Below, piece after piece: positions 27,262 to 39,640 of a stretch of 64,000 nucleotides of DNA. The notes beneath the pieces are model-generated. The model did no database searches. It saw only the letters and a list, made by a program, of their open reading frames with translations, and was not told where the DNA came from. Each line of letters begins with the position of its first letter. Position 1 is the first letter of the stretch. Location of the stretch: positions 131,429 through 195,428 of the forward strand of contig QNGE01000995.1 in NCBI GenBank assembly GCA_008508345.1, given 5' to 3'. The position numbers and the translations under genes were made by a program. Source of the stretch: Paragonimus westermani (taxonomy: Eukaryota; Platyhelminthes; Trematoda; Plagiorchiida; Troglotrematidae).

Positions 27262-27350
27262 TGTGGCTCTGTAGCCCAGCTGGGATAGCACTTGCCGCTT
27301 TGAGGTATGCTGTGTCTGTCGCTAGTTCGAATCCAGCGGATGTCTTGACT
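27262..27350 (+). repeat. tRNA-derived SINE head, second family
   Basis: A clean polymerase III A box (TAGCCCAGCTGG, 27272-27283) is followed about 40 nt later by a consensus B box (GTTCGAATCC, 27325-27334). The sequence between them differs from the 32750 family, so this is probably a separate SINE family or an old tRNA pseudogene. No acceptor stem closes around it, which argues against a working tRNA gene. The 3' body is not delimited. Confidence 0.6.
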
Positions 27351-30154
27351 TTTCACAGTTGGGTTTTATCTGAAATCATAAATCTGCCACACTACTCACT
27401 AGTAAAAATTTCATCTGTTCATTACGTTGGATTCTAGGTCAACTCTTTCTGCAGCCGCGAGCGTTTCACTGTTCTAGCATATTAATCCTCAACATTTAAG
27501 AGACAAACATGCAAGACTGTATTTGTTAGGACAATCGAAACCAGCAAGTGTATACGGATAGAATTAGAATTGTTTAGCGCAGTGTCCTGGTATGTTGTCA
27601 GCGCCATTTCAGTATTCTTTTGTCTAAGTTTTGTGCATGGCTCACTAAGCCTATTGCTCATGGTTGTTCGTGTTGTTTCGTTTTACAGGACTGTTGTTGA
27701 AACCCTTACTTTGGAACACCACTGTTCTCTGGGATTCCACGTTGCCCCAAATTTGGTCCACAATTGTTACGGGCGTTCACGGTGAAAACGACCGGTTTAC
27801 TTGTTACGCATTTATTACACATTTATTACCATTGGTTAAAACAGTTCAGCAACATTTGTTACATTTTTAGCACAATTCGTAAGCTGTAAAACGGTTGCGT
27901 ATTCCCCAGTAAAATCTGTAAACACGCATCGAGGCCCAAACTGTGGAGATTACCCCGGCAAGACTGAATGGTTTACTGTGTTGACAGCTTTGCAGCAACC
28001 ATTATCTCCTCCGTCGGCAGATCTCATGCGAAACTTGCAAAAATCAACAGACTTGAGATCAACGGATTCTCATCATGGAAGCTATGTTACTGTTGCAATT
28101 ATACACTATTACATCAATTCAAGATCTACATAAAAAAATCGCAGGAACATGAAACTGTTCAATGCTTGGATTATATCCGGTGTTGTCTAAGGTTCGCCTG
28201 ACGAATTAATCAACGGCAAATTCAATCTGTTCCACGCCTAACTCTCCAAGTGAATCAAAAATTCGGTTGTGTTTCAGGCTTTCCAGTATTTGGCTATGTG
28301 GTAGACCCTGAATTAAAGCAACAATCGGCAATACTGGAGGGTTCTTCAGTGGTGACTTTTTACTGCTGGTCAAAATTGTCAGTGGCGACGATCGTGATTC
28401 GTACAGTTTTACTAAGCGGTGTCATTATAGCTAGAGTAGTTGCATTATAATGGGTTTTCAAATCGACACCTTGAAATGCATACCTTCCAGTTCTGTCTGA
28501 ATGGATGAATTTTATTGTACCTGGCCAGTGTGACCCGACAAAGATGTGAGAGACAAGTTGTTGATCATGTTAGCTACAGTGCAGAAAAAGTACTTAAGAC
28601 AAGATTGATCTAAACCGAGTCGTTGATCACTAGAACCCTGGATATGCTAAAGTAGTCCAGTTTCTGTTATTGCCCTGAATATTCTTCGACGAATAGCATG
28701 CAACAGCACTAACTCAGGTGATCGTTTCTAGTAGCTAAAGCCACTCACTATTATGGTGCACATGTAACCTAAAAATTATATCTCGTGCATTTCATTGCGA
28801 ACGGTTTATTGTTTTCTCTACGCCAACATTTTGTTCAGAAGATCAGAACGTGAGTAAAGCTTCTAGAGAGAGTAGACCTTTGCAAAATGATTAGCAATAA
28901 TTTAGAGGTAATCGATTAGGGAAACACCATATTACTAGGCGCGAGATCAAGTAAATAGTCACGCCATCATCCTTGCAGATTTGCTTAGCAGACCAAAATA
29001 GTGTCATACAAGGCCTGGATAGTTCGTCGTTCTCCGTAGTTTCCTGGTGTCCGCGAAATTTACTGTATGTGGATTTTGCCGAAGGCAACTATTTCAAAAT
29101 TGTTGCGGGTTGTTCAAAGCCAAAGTACCATCAGGAACTACTGTCTAATGTGGCTACCGTAGGATAATCTGTATGAGGAGTTTCAGCATGTGAAATGGCT
29201 TGAGTCTACGGAATAAAGTATGCTCGCTGGTTATGGTTTGCTGCTGAACTTGAGCATAATCAACTGTTAAAGTGTAGGACATGTGTAAGAGGTAACTTTC
29301 CCATAGAACTGAACCGATACTCAATCTTAGAATAGAGTTCGCTTCGCGTCAAAGAAAGACGCTCTACTGTAAGATTGGATGGCCTGACCAGCTGAATATG
29401 TACAGATTCACCCTCAGTCACGTTCTGCTGAGACAGTAAAAACTAACCAGATAATTATAGTTGACATTACGCAGGTACTGTGTTTGAATTTGCCTTCTCG
29501 GAACGTCTTGTTCAAACGTACAAACCGACTCACGGAACCTTAACTGGCCGGATGAGAGAACATTGGGAAAACCCTGAAAACCAGGCTTGCAGATTAGAAA
29601 GAACACAATGCAAGTTACGACTGACATGGTGTGAAGTTTACCGCTTTTGTCCTTACGGGACTATGACGACAATTAGGCCAACTTTAGTTGTACTAGTTAA
29701 TCCAGTTCATCTAGGCATTCAGACGAATAACCTTGTGGTATTGATAAAACCGATACACCTTATCGACCACATACTGAAGATAAACACAATACACGAAGAA
29801 GACGAATGACAGCAGTAGTTATACAGTATGCATTAAGAATGAACAAGCCGCTAACGTGAGTGACTAAGAGCAAGTGTCATTAATGTAGGCTAACACAACA
29901 TTGTTGAAATTTTTGACCAACACTATTGAATTCCTGGTCTGAAGTTTAACGTTTAGGAAAGTTGAAGACAGTTGACTTTGGGATGTTATTACGTTTAACA
30001 GATTGAGATCCAAAGTCACCACGCCCACCGAATTAGATAATTAAAAAATGATGTTTTCTGCCAAAAATTGACAAGACGTTACTACCAGTAATATTCCTTT
30101 GATTGGAAATCTTTTCCACAGAACGGATAATTTGAAGTAAAACAAATGAGGTAC
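27351..30154. other. No recognisable gene
   Basis: Several overlapping open frames of 60-109 codons on both strands, none recognised. No RNA or mobile-element signature seen. Confidence 0.55.
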
Positions 30155-30240
30155 CTTGCCCACACGAGGACAAGTGGTGAGACCGGAATATACCGAGCTG
30201 ATTAGTACATCGATCCACGCGACTGAACGATGTGGGCAAG
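30155..30240 (-). repeat. Possible SINE copy bounded by inverted repeats
   Basis: A perfect 10-bp inverted repeat bounds the interval: CTTGCCCACA at 30155-30164 and its complement at 30231-30240. Read on the minus strand, the interior has a B-box-like ATATTCCGGTC and then TCCTCGTGTGGGCAAG. That resembles the sequence after the B box in the minus-strand SINE at 39541 (TTCTCGTGTGGCAAAG). It may be an old SINE copy or a small foldback element. Confidence 0.35.
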
Positions 30241-32486
30241 TGTACGTTGGATCTCACAGCTGGGTTCTTTGTTTCAACAATACTGACCAATCGTGGACTA
30301 GTCCCATAAGGTTAGTGGAGCCAAGTGTCAAACTGAAGATAGTTTAGGATAGTACAACGTTTGTGTATCCATCTTCCAAGCATAAACTAACCCATTATTG
30401 ATCCCCCCAGTTATTTGTGCGCATTTGACAAATAACCAATAATTTAACAAACTAATATCAATATGATGATAGGGATGTGAAGGTTTATGTCATGGGATGA
30501 TAACGCACGACAGACCTTAGTTGTCGAAAGTAATTTTGGTCAGCTTCCAGCGTTACTTTTCACTTTCTGCCGCTGAACTTATTCTAAACAGGTTACCATT
30601 AGCTATTATCAGACATCACTCGGAGTCGATTTGTCTGAAGCAGGTGTTAACGTGCATTAAATTTTACTAAAACCGTTCCTTTGAATTAAAGAGCTGATTT
30701 TTTTCAGAAACTACGTGGTATCACGAGATATATTGCAGCTGCGTAACAATGACCACTGTTTACTAGAAACGGTTGTGAACCATACAGTGTCCAGTCAAAG
30801 TTAGCCGAGAAACAACTCATACCAGAGTAGAAAGTACAAGATACACCGTAAGTGTTGACAAAGCACCGGTTAGCTGTACAAGCTCGTTGAAGTGCTAACT
30901 CTGTGTGTAGTTAGGGATAGACTCTTATAAACTCTTGCCTACTTCACCCGAACAGCGCCGACTTATAAAAGTGAAATACTGCTGATGAGTTTTGGGTAAA
31001 TAAAACAATCAGTGCTTTAAAGCGAATACCATATGTAATCTTCTAAGTTTCAAACTCAGTGCCTAACACATGGCGCACGAAATATTTGCGGTTATGCAGT
31101 TCTTCCTCCAGTGCGGTGCCCGAAAGAGTACACGAAAAAATTTGATTTATCACGAAACCACATTCGATATTTAAACGCTAGAGTGGATATGACAGAAACC
31201 TTGTAAACATTTCCCAGTCTCGCTACGTTCGACCAGATCGACTCAATTTTTGGTTTTATGAACGCTCAAAGTTAGTCGACTCCAGCAATCAAACCGAACG
31301 CCCTTGCCTCTAGTTACCAACGTTATCTCATCTAACTGGTTCAGACTGATTAAATCAAGTGAAGCAAACTGAAATTAATTGGCAGAGAAGTGACATTTTA
31401 TCTGGTTCAACCGTGAATAAACAGTTTGCCGCCGAGTGATTCCGATTTTAGACGCGTCATTTAAAGAGAACTATTCTGGACTTGTGGTTAATTCGTAGTA
31501 GTTGATGGCAGAAACTTGTCTCCTCGGATGGAATGTCCACGTTCTTTCTATAGCTAACCATTTTTAACACTCAGCCAGAAACTTTCTTTTCTGCAGGTTT
31601 CGGAATATCGCTTAAAAAGTTTCATTTGTGATAGGTGTAACTGAGATTAAACCTCGTGATGATGTTTCCGTTCGAAGATAAAACTAATGAAGCAAACGGT
31701 GTCTCATGCTAATTTTTATGTTTTGTCTCAGTAATCTATTTATCCATGGTTCGGCGCTAAACGAGGCTCAGCTTTCTCGAAATTACGCCCCCTCTAAATT
31801 AGCAAGTCTGCATACTGTTCTTTGGTAGCCTAGTAATTAGCAGTGAATTCCGTTAATCTCAGCGTGTACTTCTTCAGAACACCTCTTTATTGTCGCTCAA
31901 TTGGAACGTTCGTTGAATTTTACACGAGGAGGAATCGTGGTTGGTAACTGAATCAAATAAGACAACTCTCAGTTGTCAAAGTGACTCCACGACTCAGCTG
32001 GAAAACCACCTGCCGAGAGTGAGGTTTCGTTTTCGTGTATATTTGGAATCCAGTGGAAGTTCAGACTGTTCACAACCAGGTCACTCCTTATCAGTACTTC
32101 GATCTGTTTGAATGTGAAGATAGACGCTTTACTTAACAGCTTGTTTCACTCATGTACATTGGTAAACGTAAACAGGGCGTGTTTATTAATCAGAAGGTTC
32201 CGTTTCAACACCAAAGACAGTAACTGAATTCACAAAATATCGCTGTAGAACTAAAATCTTTAATCAAAGCCAGAGCTCATCGAGATAGATTATTTAGTAT
32301 AACTCCATCATTAGAGTACAAAAATGACTGTGGTTGGAAATGTACGAGCAAATTATCTATAGTCTGGTGACCTTTATATAAAAAACGTTTAAGGCGGGGG
32401 GTAATCGGAAATGTAAAATTATTTAATTGTCTCTATTATGGGGTTACTGATGAATAGTTGGGGATTTGGTTTGTTTTCAAGTTGAC
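30241..32486. other. No recognisable gene
   Basis: Open frames are very short here. Nothing recognisable as coding, RNA or mobile DNA was found. Confidence 0.55.
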
Positions 32487-32539
32487 CATCACTCACATTT
32501 GATCGCAGCATTCGCATTCAGATAAACTTTCCAGCCAGC
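32487..32539 (+). repeat. 53-bp block shared with 23841-23893
   Basis: Second copy of the block described at 23841, with ten substitutions and no gaps by hand alignment. It lies about 210 bp upstream of the SINE head at 32750. The GAGCGTTCA string that precedes the block at the other locus lies after it here (about 32707), so the order of parts differs between the two places. Confidence 0.75.
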
Positions 32540-32751
32540 CTCTTTCGAAAAGAAAATATCGCCTAGCAGGTTTAATGAGATCGAGGATTTCGACCTGTCT
32601 TGGAGGTCCTAATCGCGGGGTTATCGATTGGAGTTAACAGGCAGTAACTGTGTCTCCTCTCGAGACGATCGGGCAACCTGATCATTGCTCACAAGCGAGA
32701 GTGGTTGAGCGTTCAGATTTGATGATTCGGTCGTGCCTAATGTGAGGTCAA

Positions 32752-32806
32752 TGGCGCAGTGGTTAACACGGTTGCCTCATGATTGGAATGTCCGGAGTTC
32801 AAATCC
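32752..32806 (+). promoter_or_regulatory. Internal RNA polymerase III promoter
   Basis: The A box TGGCGCAGTGG (32752-32762) fits the tRNA consensus TRGYNNANNGG exactly. The B box core GTTCAAATC (32797-32805) fits GWTCRANNC. The spacing is in the range of tRNA genes and SINEs. The B box sits in a CCGG...CCGG pairing like a T arm, but the other tRNA arms do not close. This promoter would transcribe the hammerhead that follows 19 nt later. Confidence 0.8.
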
Positions 32807-32824
32807 CGGCCGTGGCAAGGATAT

Positions 32825-32869
32825 GCACTACTGACGAGCTCTAATGAGAGCGAAACTCGAGTCTAGTGC
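32825..32869 (+). ncRNA. Hammerhead ribozyme, SINE-borne
   Basis: Every element of a type I hammerhead is present in order. The stem I 5' strand GCACTA (32825-32830) is followed by the core CTGACGA (32831-32837). Stem II is GCTCT/AGAGC, 5 bp with an AATG loop (32838-32851), followed by core GAA (32852-32854). Stem III is ACTC/GAGT (32855-32862), then the cleavage-site C (32863), then the stem I 3' strand TAGTGC (32864-32869), which pairs perfectly. Cleavage is predicted between 32863 and 32864. Stem III has no loop because its 8 nt are self-complementary, so a monomer would be strained and two RNAs may have to pair in trans, as described for minimal hammerheads in retroelements. Activity is inferred, not shown. 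Confidence 0.92.
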
Positions 32870-32890
32870 TTCTATTATGGGGGTAAATTA

Positions 32891-35357
32891 GTAGAGTAGA
32901 GTTTGGACAACACGGGTGACCGAAAGACCAATCGCTTAACGAGATCGGATCAACTGACGATGAGTAGCAGGCAAAAACCCCGCGACAGAAAGTGTCAGCC
33001 CCACACACAAGTCAGCGTATGTGCACACAACGTTTGAACGGGAACCGAGAGTGTGCTATAGACCGTTGCAACAAGTGTGTTGGACGGTAAAGATAGTGTT
33101 TTATTGACAACTTTTCCGCTACAATTTGACTGACCTTTCTTGAACAGTAATACAAAAACCAAATTCTTCACCTGATTGACTTTACTCGTAGACTGATCTG
33201 CATTCCTGTACTTTTCCATATGAATCGAGCTTGTTGGTTTTCCACTAAAACTGATCAAACGAACCGCAGCCATCAGATAATGATTTTCAAGTGATTGGTG
33301 AGAGGTACAAAAGGTATGTTTGCAAGTTAAATAACTAAACAAGCTATGTTGTTTTCACATTTAAGGCGTATTTAGAACGTACCTGGGTGTTGGGCATACT
33401 CACCTCACCTATCTCTAGTGGACCTTTAGCTAACCTTCTTTCAACTCGTAGCTTATGAGATTGAGATTGTGTCTCATCTGGTGTTTATCCATCGGTTTAG
33501 GTAGCATAGATGACCCCCATGACATCACCATCCTACCAACCAGTACAGGGTAAAACGTTATCGAGTAGCACGACGCAACATATTAAATTTCATGAAAGAT
33601 TTCTACAGTATATGTTGTATAGATTTTATCAACAAAATTCTGTAAAGCAAATGTAACATCTGACTGAATTGATTTGAATCAACTAAATTTCAACGAAGCT
33701 ACATATTATCTTCCTTTAGTAAAATCGAAACCTTATTCATCATTCATTCAAACGTCTATATTTTCACGTATTCAATTAAAATTATCACTCTATGCTTGAA
33801 AACTGCCATTGATAATGAATGTTTTTGCGGTAAATGTTGAAGAAGTGCACTGAAAATTGACGATTAAAAACAAATTTACACAGTAAAAAATATCGGTCTT
33901 ACTTGCTCAATCCATACGTTCAAGGTGAGAACTTGGTTGACTTCATCCTAAAGGATAGAAGGAAAACACAATTACACCAAGGTACAAAGAATAGCAGTTC
34001 TCAGTGTAATCACAAGAAAACGTGCTCGTACTAATCACTGTTAGCTCTTAATCTGTCAGCCGAAATAGCTTGGACACATTCTGTTCTCAAAAACTTAACA
34101 ACCTCCCAAAAACAAAAATTACAACAAGAATCGCCCTATAATATGTATATGGGAACAAAATTAGAGTAAACCATATTTCGGTCGGTGTTTTCCACGCTGT
34201 CTTTATAATATAAATCACCGCAATCGTTTTGGCAAAAATCGCCCAACTACTTCGATACATCTGTTTCTAGCCAACTCAATACTCCATCCCCAAGCTGGTT
34301 TTCTGCTCTCCTAACAGCTGTTAGCTTGGATGGGGCGTGTATTTATAACTTTGTGAAAAAACTGCCAGTAAGTTAGCTTCACCTGCCACCAGCATTTAAT
34401 ATCTTACTGGTTATATGATATTCATCTAATGTGTAATCTCATAAAATATTTCGAATCTCTCAGGTGTGTTGACTTCGTGTTTTTTTCTATCTATCCTACA
34501 TTCAAATGTTCGAAGTGTCTGCAAGTTTGATGGGATAAGCCTTTGATTATATAACCAACACAACTGATCCCACAGAAACAAACGAATCCTTACAAACAGA
34601 AGAAAGTTTAGATGTGTCAATGAACTAATTCACCTGTGCATACACATTCGTGTCCTTGGGTCTGTTGCTGGTAGGTAATAATTGGAGACATCATTGCATT
34701 GCTCTATTCTCTTCCCTCTAGACTACGAGGATCAGAGTAAACGTTTAAACGTCTATGCAGCAAAAGGTTTGCCAGCGGATTTCTGATAATTGACTTGGCG
34801 TGAAAACTGCGTCGCTTGCAAAAAGTCAGCATACACATTGCTATTCACTTTTTTAACAGTTTCCATCTACCGTTCCTCGCCAAGTGAACAGTTTGATGGT
34901 TTCGAAGCACGATATATGCAAACAAATGTCTCAGTGCAATGCTCACATGTTTAGTAAGCTGATTTTGATATACCTCTGATGGACCTGCGTGGTGGTTAAA
35001 CCGATTTTCTTGTTAATATCATGTAACGTCAAACCAGAACGAATACCTCATGGATTTTGGAAAAAGGTGAATAAGCTGCAGAAACAGGCGCTTCGATTTA
35101 GTGACGAGTTGGTTAATCAGTAAGAAAATGAGCATCACTGAAGTATAATCATTGACCAATCAACCACGGTTTTCACGTGGACCAAGGTGGAAGAAGGGAA
35201 CACGCGAAAAAACGAGAATGCTTGGCATGATATTCGGTTGTTCATTTACACTCGAGTGGCAGGGTGATGCCGTAATTATAAGACAGAAATTACAATAATA
35301 TTTTGTCGAATTGCGTAAACAAAGCAAGTGTGTGGTTGCATGTACTACTGTGATCTT
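32891..35357. other. No recognisable gene
   Basis: A 115-codon open frame on the minus strand (32995-33342) and a few shorter ones show no recognisable domain. The first 60 bp may still be SINE body. The rest is A+T-rich with many T and A runs and no identifiable element. Confidence 0.55.
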
Positions 35358-35500
35358 GCCTAATTTGTGGTCAGTGGCACAGTAGTCAACATGATCGTTC
35401 CTTGAACGCTTGTTCGGGGTTTTACTCAAGGCCAAGTTAAGGGTATTCTCTACTGTAAACCTAAGGTAAAAAAAACTAGATGTCAGAAAAAAGGCTGTCT
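35358..35500 (+). mobile_element. tRNA-derived SINE, third copy
   Basis: This aligns with the 32735 copy from TGCCTAAT onward. The A-box region is GTCAGTGGCACAGTAGTCAAC (35370-35390), and a degenerate B-box region is TTCGGGGTTTTACTC (35413-35427). The ribozyme position keeps only a CTACTG trace (about 35450) and no core. The downstream string GAAAAAAGGCTGTCTGGAAC matches the tail of the 23894 copy. It is the most diverged plus-strand member and is presumably inactive. Confidence 0.65.
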
Positions 35501-38500
35501 GGAACGTCTATGGGAATACGACGGTCTTGATCAGTTGTGGATGAGGTTTAGTGTATCGCTTGTTATTGAAACAATGTGAGGATGTTGTGTAAACAGTGAC
35601 GCCACAATGAGCATGAATGTTAAACCTCCGGTGAAATTTCATTTCACCCCTGATTAGCAGTGTTCACAGGCTTAGTCACGAAGTTATGTTTGCGCAACAA
35701 TTTCCAAAATAGAGAGTCACAGCATATTTGGGACGTTCTCGTACAAACCTCGCCCCATATAATTGGCAAAGAACGCAAAAGCATAGTGGTTTCGAGGAAT
35801 ATTTTGCACGGCTTCGATGGTAGTATTCAACTCTCTACATTCAATATCTGGCAATGAACAGCCTCCTAGATTAAGACTTGTTAGCGGTCACAATGATATG
35901 ATGCATCAGGATGCAGTGCGAGAACGCATCGCTAAGCCAACGATGAATTATTCAACAACAGGACAAACTAGTGTTTTCGTGAAGCTTTTCTGTTGGTTGA
36001 CGTGAACCTTCAATCTCATAAGAATCAAAAACGTCAGTGGCTGCTAGTATGTTAGGCTGGAACGGTTTGATGTTTGATAGTTCAGGATGCCGAATGCCGT
36101 TTCAACACAAAATGCTTGAGTGAGTTCAGGATTTCTACAGTTCTCATAATTCCCTTGAAAATAAGAAGTTGTGTATTGTCGTTGTATAATTAATTCAAAA
36201 ATTTATCTAGACCAAACACGTACCTTATATATCCTGCGTGAATTACTGATCAGGCAGACCAGCCTGTGATATCATAAATCTTAAATAACTGTTGACATGC
36301 CATCAGATAATGCGTGCGTTTGTCATTGTGACTTTTTTTGTGAACTAAAACTTTGCATGTGTTTGATCTGCCTGTTCAGTTAGGTAGCTTCTCTTCAAGA
36401 TTCAATTATTAACGCATAATCCATGCAGAATACAGTTCAGCAAGGTGAAATCTCATTTTTTGCGACCAATATTTTTGGCGTTTCATACACCGATCATTTG
36501 TTTCCGCACACTACCCGAATATAACGATCAGTTGGAAGTGTTTTGTGTCTTTGCCTTTAGACAAAGTAACGGTTCTGTATACAAACGTACAAATGTACTG
36601 GGTCTTGAATATGAGGCTCAATTGAAAAATTGAACAAAATTCTACGAGGGTGAAATTTTACAACTCTTACATCAAGAAGCATTACAAATATCATTTCGGG
36701 CCATTGCGGCCCTAACCAACCTAACCTGACAATCTAAGGTTGACGGTGTCTATTTAAACTGACAGGTGAAAGCAGGCTATAACTCAGTGACGCAACACAT
36801 CTTGCAGTAAGTGTGATTCATCAGACAGTTGGATAAATACTGTGGTAGTACACACTTTTTAATACCATCTGTATAATTTTATGGTAAGTCATTGGTGTGA
36901 AAACAGGTTATCGATGGCTGTGGCATGCATTTTAGACATAGTTGCATCACCTGCTACAGTCAGTGTATCACTTAAATGATGGCACCTAGCGCACGTGTGA
37001 CTTTTGGTGCCTTACCGGCGGGGAACGTACGATTTACTTCCTCTCCATGACATATAGACTTAGGAAGATTTGGAATAAAAAGTTATTTGAGTATTTGAAT
37101 GAAGTATTACTGAAAGTCTCATCTTGAATTATTTCTATCAGCCCACTGATCACTCGAATAATCATAGTGTTTCTAATGTAGTCGGTAGCTTTTTTAATGG
37201 ATAAATCCGTGAGTATCTATTTAACATGGAAATCGAACGAATAGCACACTGCCAAAGATATCTTAGGAATTTTCTTGTCAAATTGAAGGTGGACACATGA
37301 GCTAAAGATTTCGATAATTTACATAGAAAGATGAAAATGTTTCGTCTGTGTAAACGTCAAGCGTGGCTAGTCTAATGACTTACGTTTGATAGACGTGAAA
37401 ACTAATCATGAACCTGCTGTTGCATCAGCACTTCAGTTTGATCAGAGTTTCACATCTGGACCGGACAACCACAAAGGTGTATCAGTCTTTGTTATAAAAT
37501 CACGAGTGGGCTCTGCAACCTGTCTGAATTGGTTGTGTTATGTTTCTTCATGTAACCGTATGCAAATTTATACCGCTATTTTCTGTTGACTAACATAGAA
37601 TTCTCCGCAATACGAGATGACAACATTTTCATGTGCGATGTATACTATCATCGTGCGACAGAGTGCTTTGAATACATTTATGTCCTGTTGAAATAAATTA
37701 TCGTGTATCACATCCAAGCGTTTATTTCTCCTTCTTAAGTTTGCTGTCCTTTGTTTGTCGCTGAAGCCTGTTTTATTTAAGAGATAAGAATCACAAATAT
37801 TTATCTACATAGCTTGTCTCAATCTCGGCTAAACACTTCGCCGGGGTTAACACGAATGCAAGAATGCAAACCTCTCTGTCTTTTAACAACATGCGTTTCA
37901 ATAACGTATGTCGCTCTAGGGAGATTACAACTCTACAATTGTATCCAAGTGGAGACTCGAACAAAATCGCCCTCCACAACGATACCACTACCGTGTAGAT
38001 ACCAACTTTTGCTACAGCGGAGCAAGGTTTTTTGAAATTCATCAAATCAGATCAGTGTGACCACTTGTTCTCCGTGTAATCCCTATGCTCATCGCACACG
38101 ATTCAGAAACGAGATATTCACCTTTCCACATGCTCCACCAAGTAAACCTACTATGTAAACATTTGCAGTTTTGTCGAATATTTTCAAAGTAGCTAAGTTA
38201 TACAACAGCTAAAGCAACTTTTGGTGCTAAACAATGCTATTTTGCTGGGGTATATAAGAACGAGTCTTCATACAACAATCTCAAATATAAACAAGTGAAA
38301 AACGTTGGGTTTAGGCAGAATTTTATTTCAGTCCTACGTACTAATTTATAGCCTACGGAAAGCTATGAAGTGTGCATTCTCTCCGTTTATAATTAATATA
38401 AATTTGTCCAACGTGCAGGAATTTTGTGGGAGGTTTGTAGACTTCAGAACCATGTTTGTGAAACGGACATCAACAAGCGTGTTCAAAGTACTGTTTCACA

Positions 38501-39540
38501 AAACAACGTCTATTGAGGATTGTTTCAACTAAAATGTGATGACGATTAAGCTGGAATTCCATAAAGTTATTGTCCAGTCCTTAACCAACGCAACGTTACC
38601 TAACAGAAGAACCGGGGTGGCATTCCTCATGTCAGTACTAGACAGTACCATCTTTGAAAAGGTGTAACCACAAAATTTTAGCCGCAGTAAAAACCTTCTC
38701 TATAGTCTTATCAGTTAAGGGGAGGGACGTCTGGATACAACGCTTCAATTACATGTAACGCAATTAGATTCCGGGTGAAACAACGATACATTAGGATGAT
38801 TAGAATTTACCTCCGGTTTGATATTCTGAATATTGGACTCCGAATAGCCCTAGAAATTCATCCGGAACGCCTAGTCCACCAATCCGTTTAGAGAAGTGAG
38901 TACCAGCTTACGCTAGCAGGCTCATAATACGTGAACACTTAATAATAAAGTTACAAGAGTATTGCACAAATCAGTTTCTTTTTTGGCTGATGGCAGCAAC
39001 ACTTAATATGTCACATGCTACAATCAGGTTTGTTTATCATTGTACAAAATGCCTGACAAAAACAGAATGGTGCAACAGTAACTTTCACCATCCATTCATT
39101 ACTGTAAACTCTAAAAAAGTGAAATCAATTTATTGATGGAGAGAGTTTTGCGTCTTAGTTCAGACTAGAGATAAGGCGATTAAAATCAAATCGCCTACGG
39201 CTCAAGAACGTCCGACATACATTGGGACAATTTGACTATTATATCTGAACCTTCAGTCATATTCACCTGTGGAAAACGTCCAGACACTGACTCTGTCTGT
39301 AACCTTGTGAGTAGTACTTTGATAATTGAAGAAATCAAAACGTTTAGTGAAACTTCATGACGGCTTATTGAGCATTGACGGGTAATCAGACAAAAGATAG
39401 ATGTAGTTTATGTATGACACACAGCAGATCACAGATTTTATAGGCTGATGGAATTTCATAAAGATTTCAGAGAAGACACTAAACTTGACAGCTGCTCAAC
39501 ATTACTCGTAAGTGGATAAGACTGAGGCGGGGAAGTTTTT
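35501..39540. other. No recognisable gene
   Basis: Only short open frames (84 codons at most). No retroelement, tRNA-like or repeat signature was recognised by eye. Confidence 0.55.
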
Positions 39541-39640
39541 ACGTCAGTAAGGCAGCAGCCCACATCTTTGCCACACGAGAAGATGAACCGGAATTGAACT
39601 TCCGATTGTTGCCCTGACAGGCGCCACCAAGATCTAACAG
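39541..39640 (-). mobile_element. tRNA-derived SINE, minus-strand copy
   Basis: Read on the minus strand, TGGCGCCTGTCAGG (A box, 39626 down to 39613) is followed by GAAGTTCAATTCCGG (B box, 39602 down to 39588). Then come GTGGCAAAGATGTG and finally TTACTGACGT (to 39541). The last two segments match GTGGCAAGGATATG and CTACTGACGA of the 32735 copy, so even the start of the hammerhead core can be recognised, with its last base changed. The rest of the ribozyme is gone. Confidence 0.6.

Larger units (their letters stand above)
32735..32890 (+). mobile_element. tRNA-derived SINE with intact hammerhead
   Basis: This is the best-preserved family member. It starts near GTGCCTAATGTGAGGTC, a segment shared with the copy at 35358. 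A polymerase III promoter of two boxes follows, then GGCCGTGGCAAGG, then a hammerhead ribozyme. The plan (tRNA-like promoter followed by self-cleaving RNA) is that of the schistosome Sm-alpha SINEs. The ribozyme stems here are not the ones I know from schistosomes, so this looks like a related family from another lineage. No coding capacity; mobilisation would depend on a LINE. The 3' end and any target-site duplication are not clear. Confidence 0.85.

Noticed and set aside
30984..31012. CTGATGAGTTTT...AAAAC as a possible hammerhead
   Set aside because: Stem II is plausible, but AAAACAATC follows instead of GAAA and no stem III exists.
32752..32824. A functional tRNA gene instead of a SINE head
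   Set aside because: The A and B boxes are good, but the acceptor, D and anticodon stems do not close, and related copies share the downstream ribozyme.
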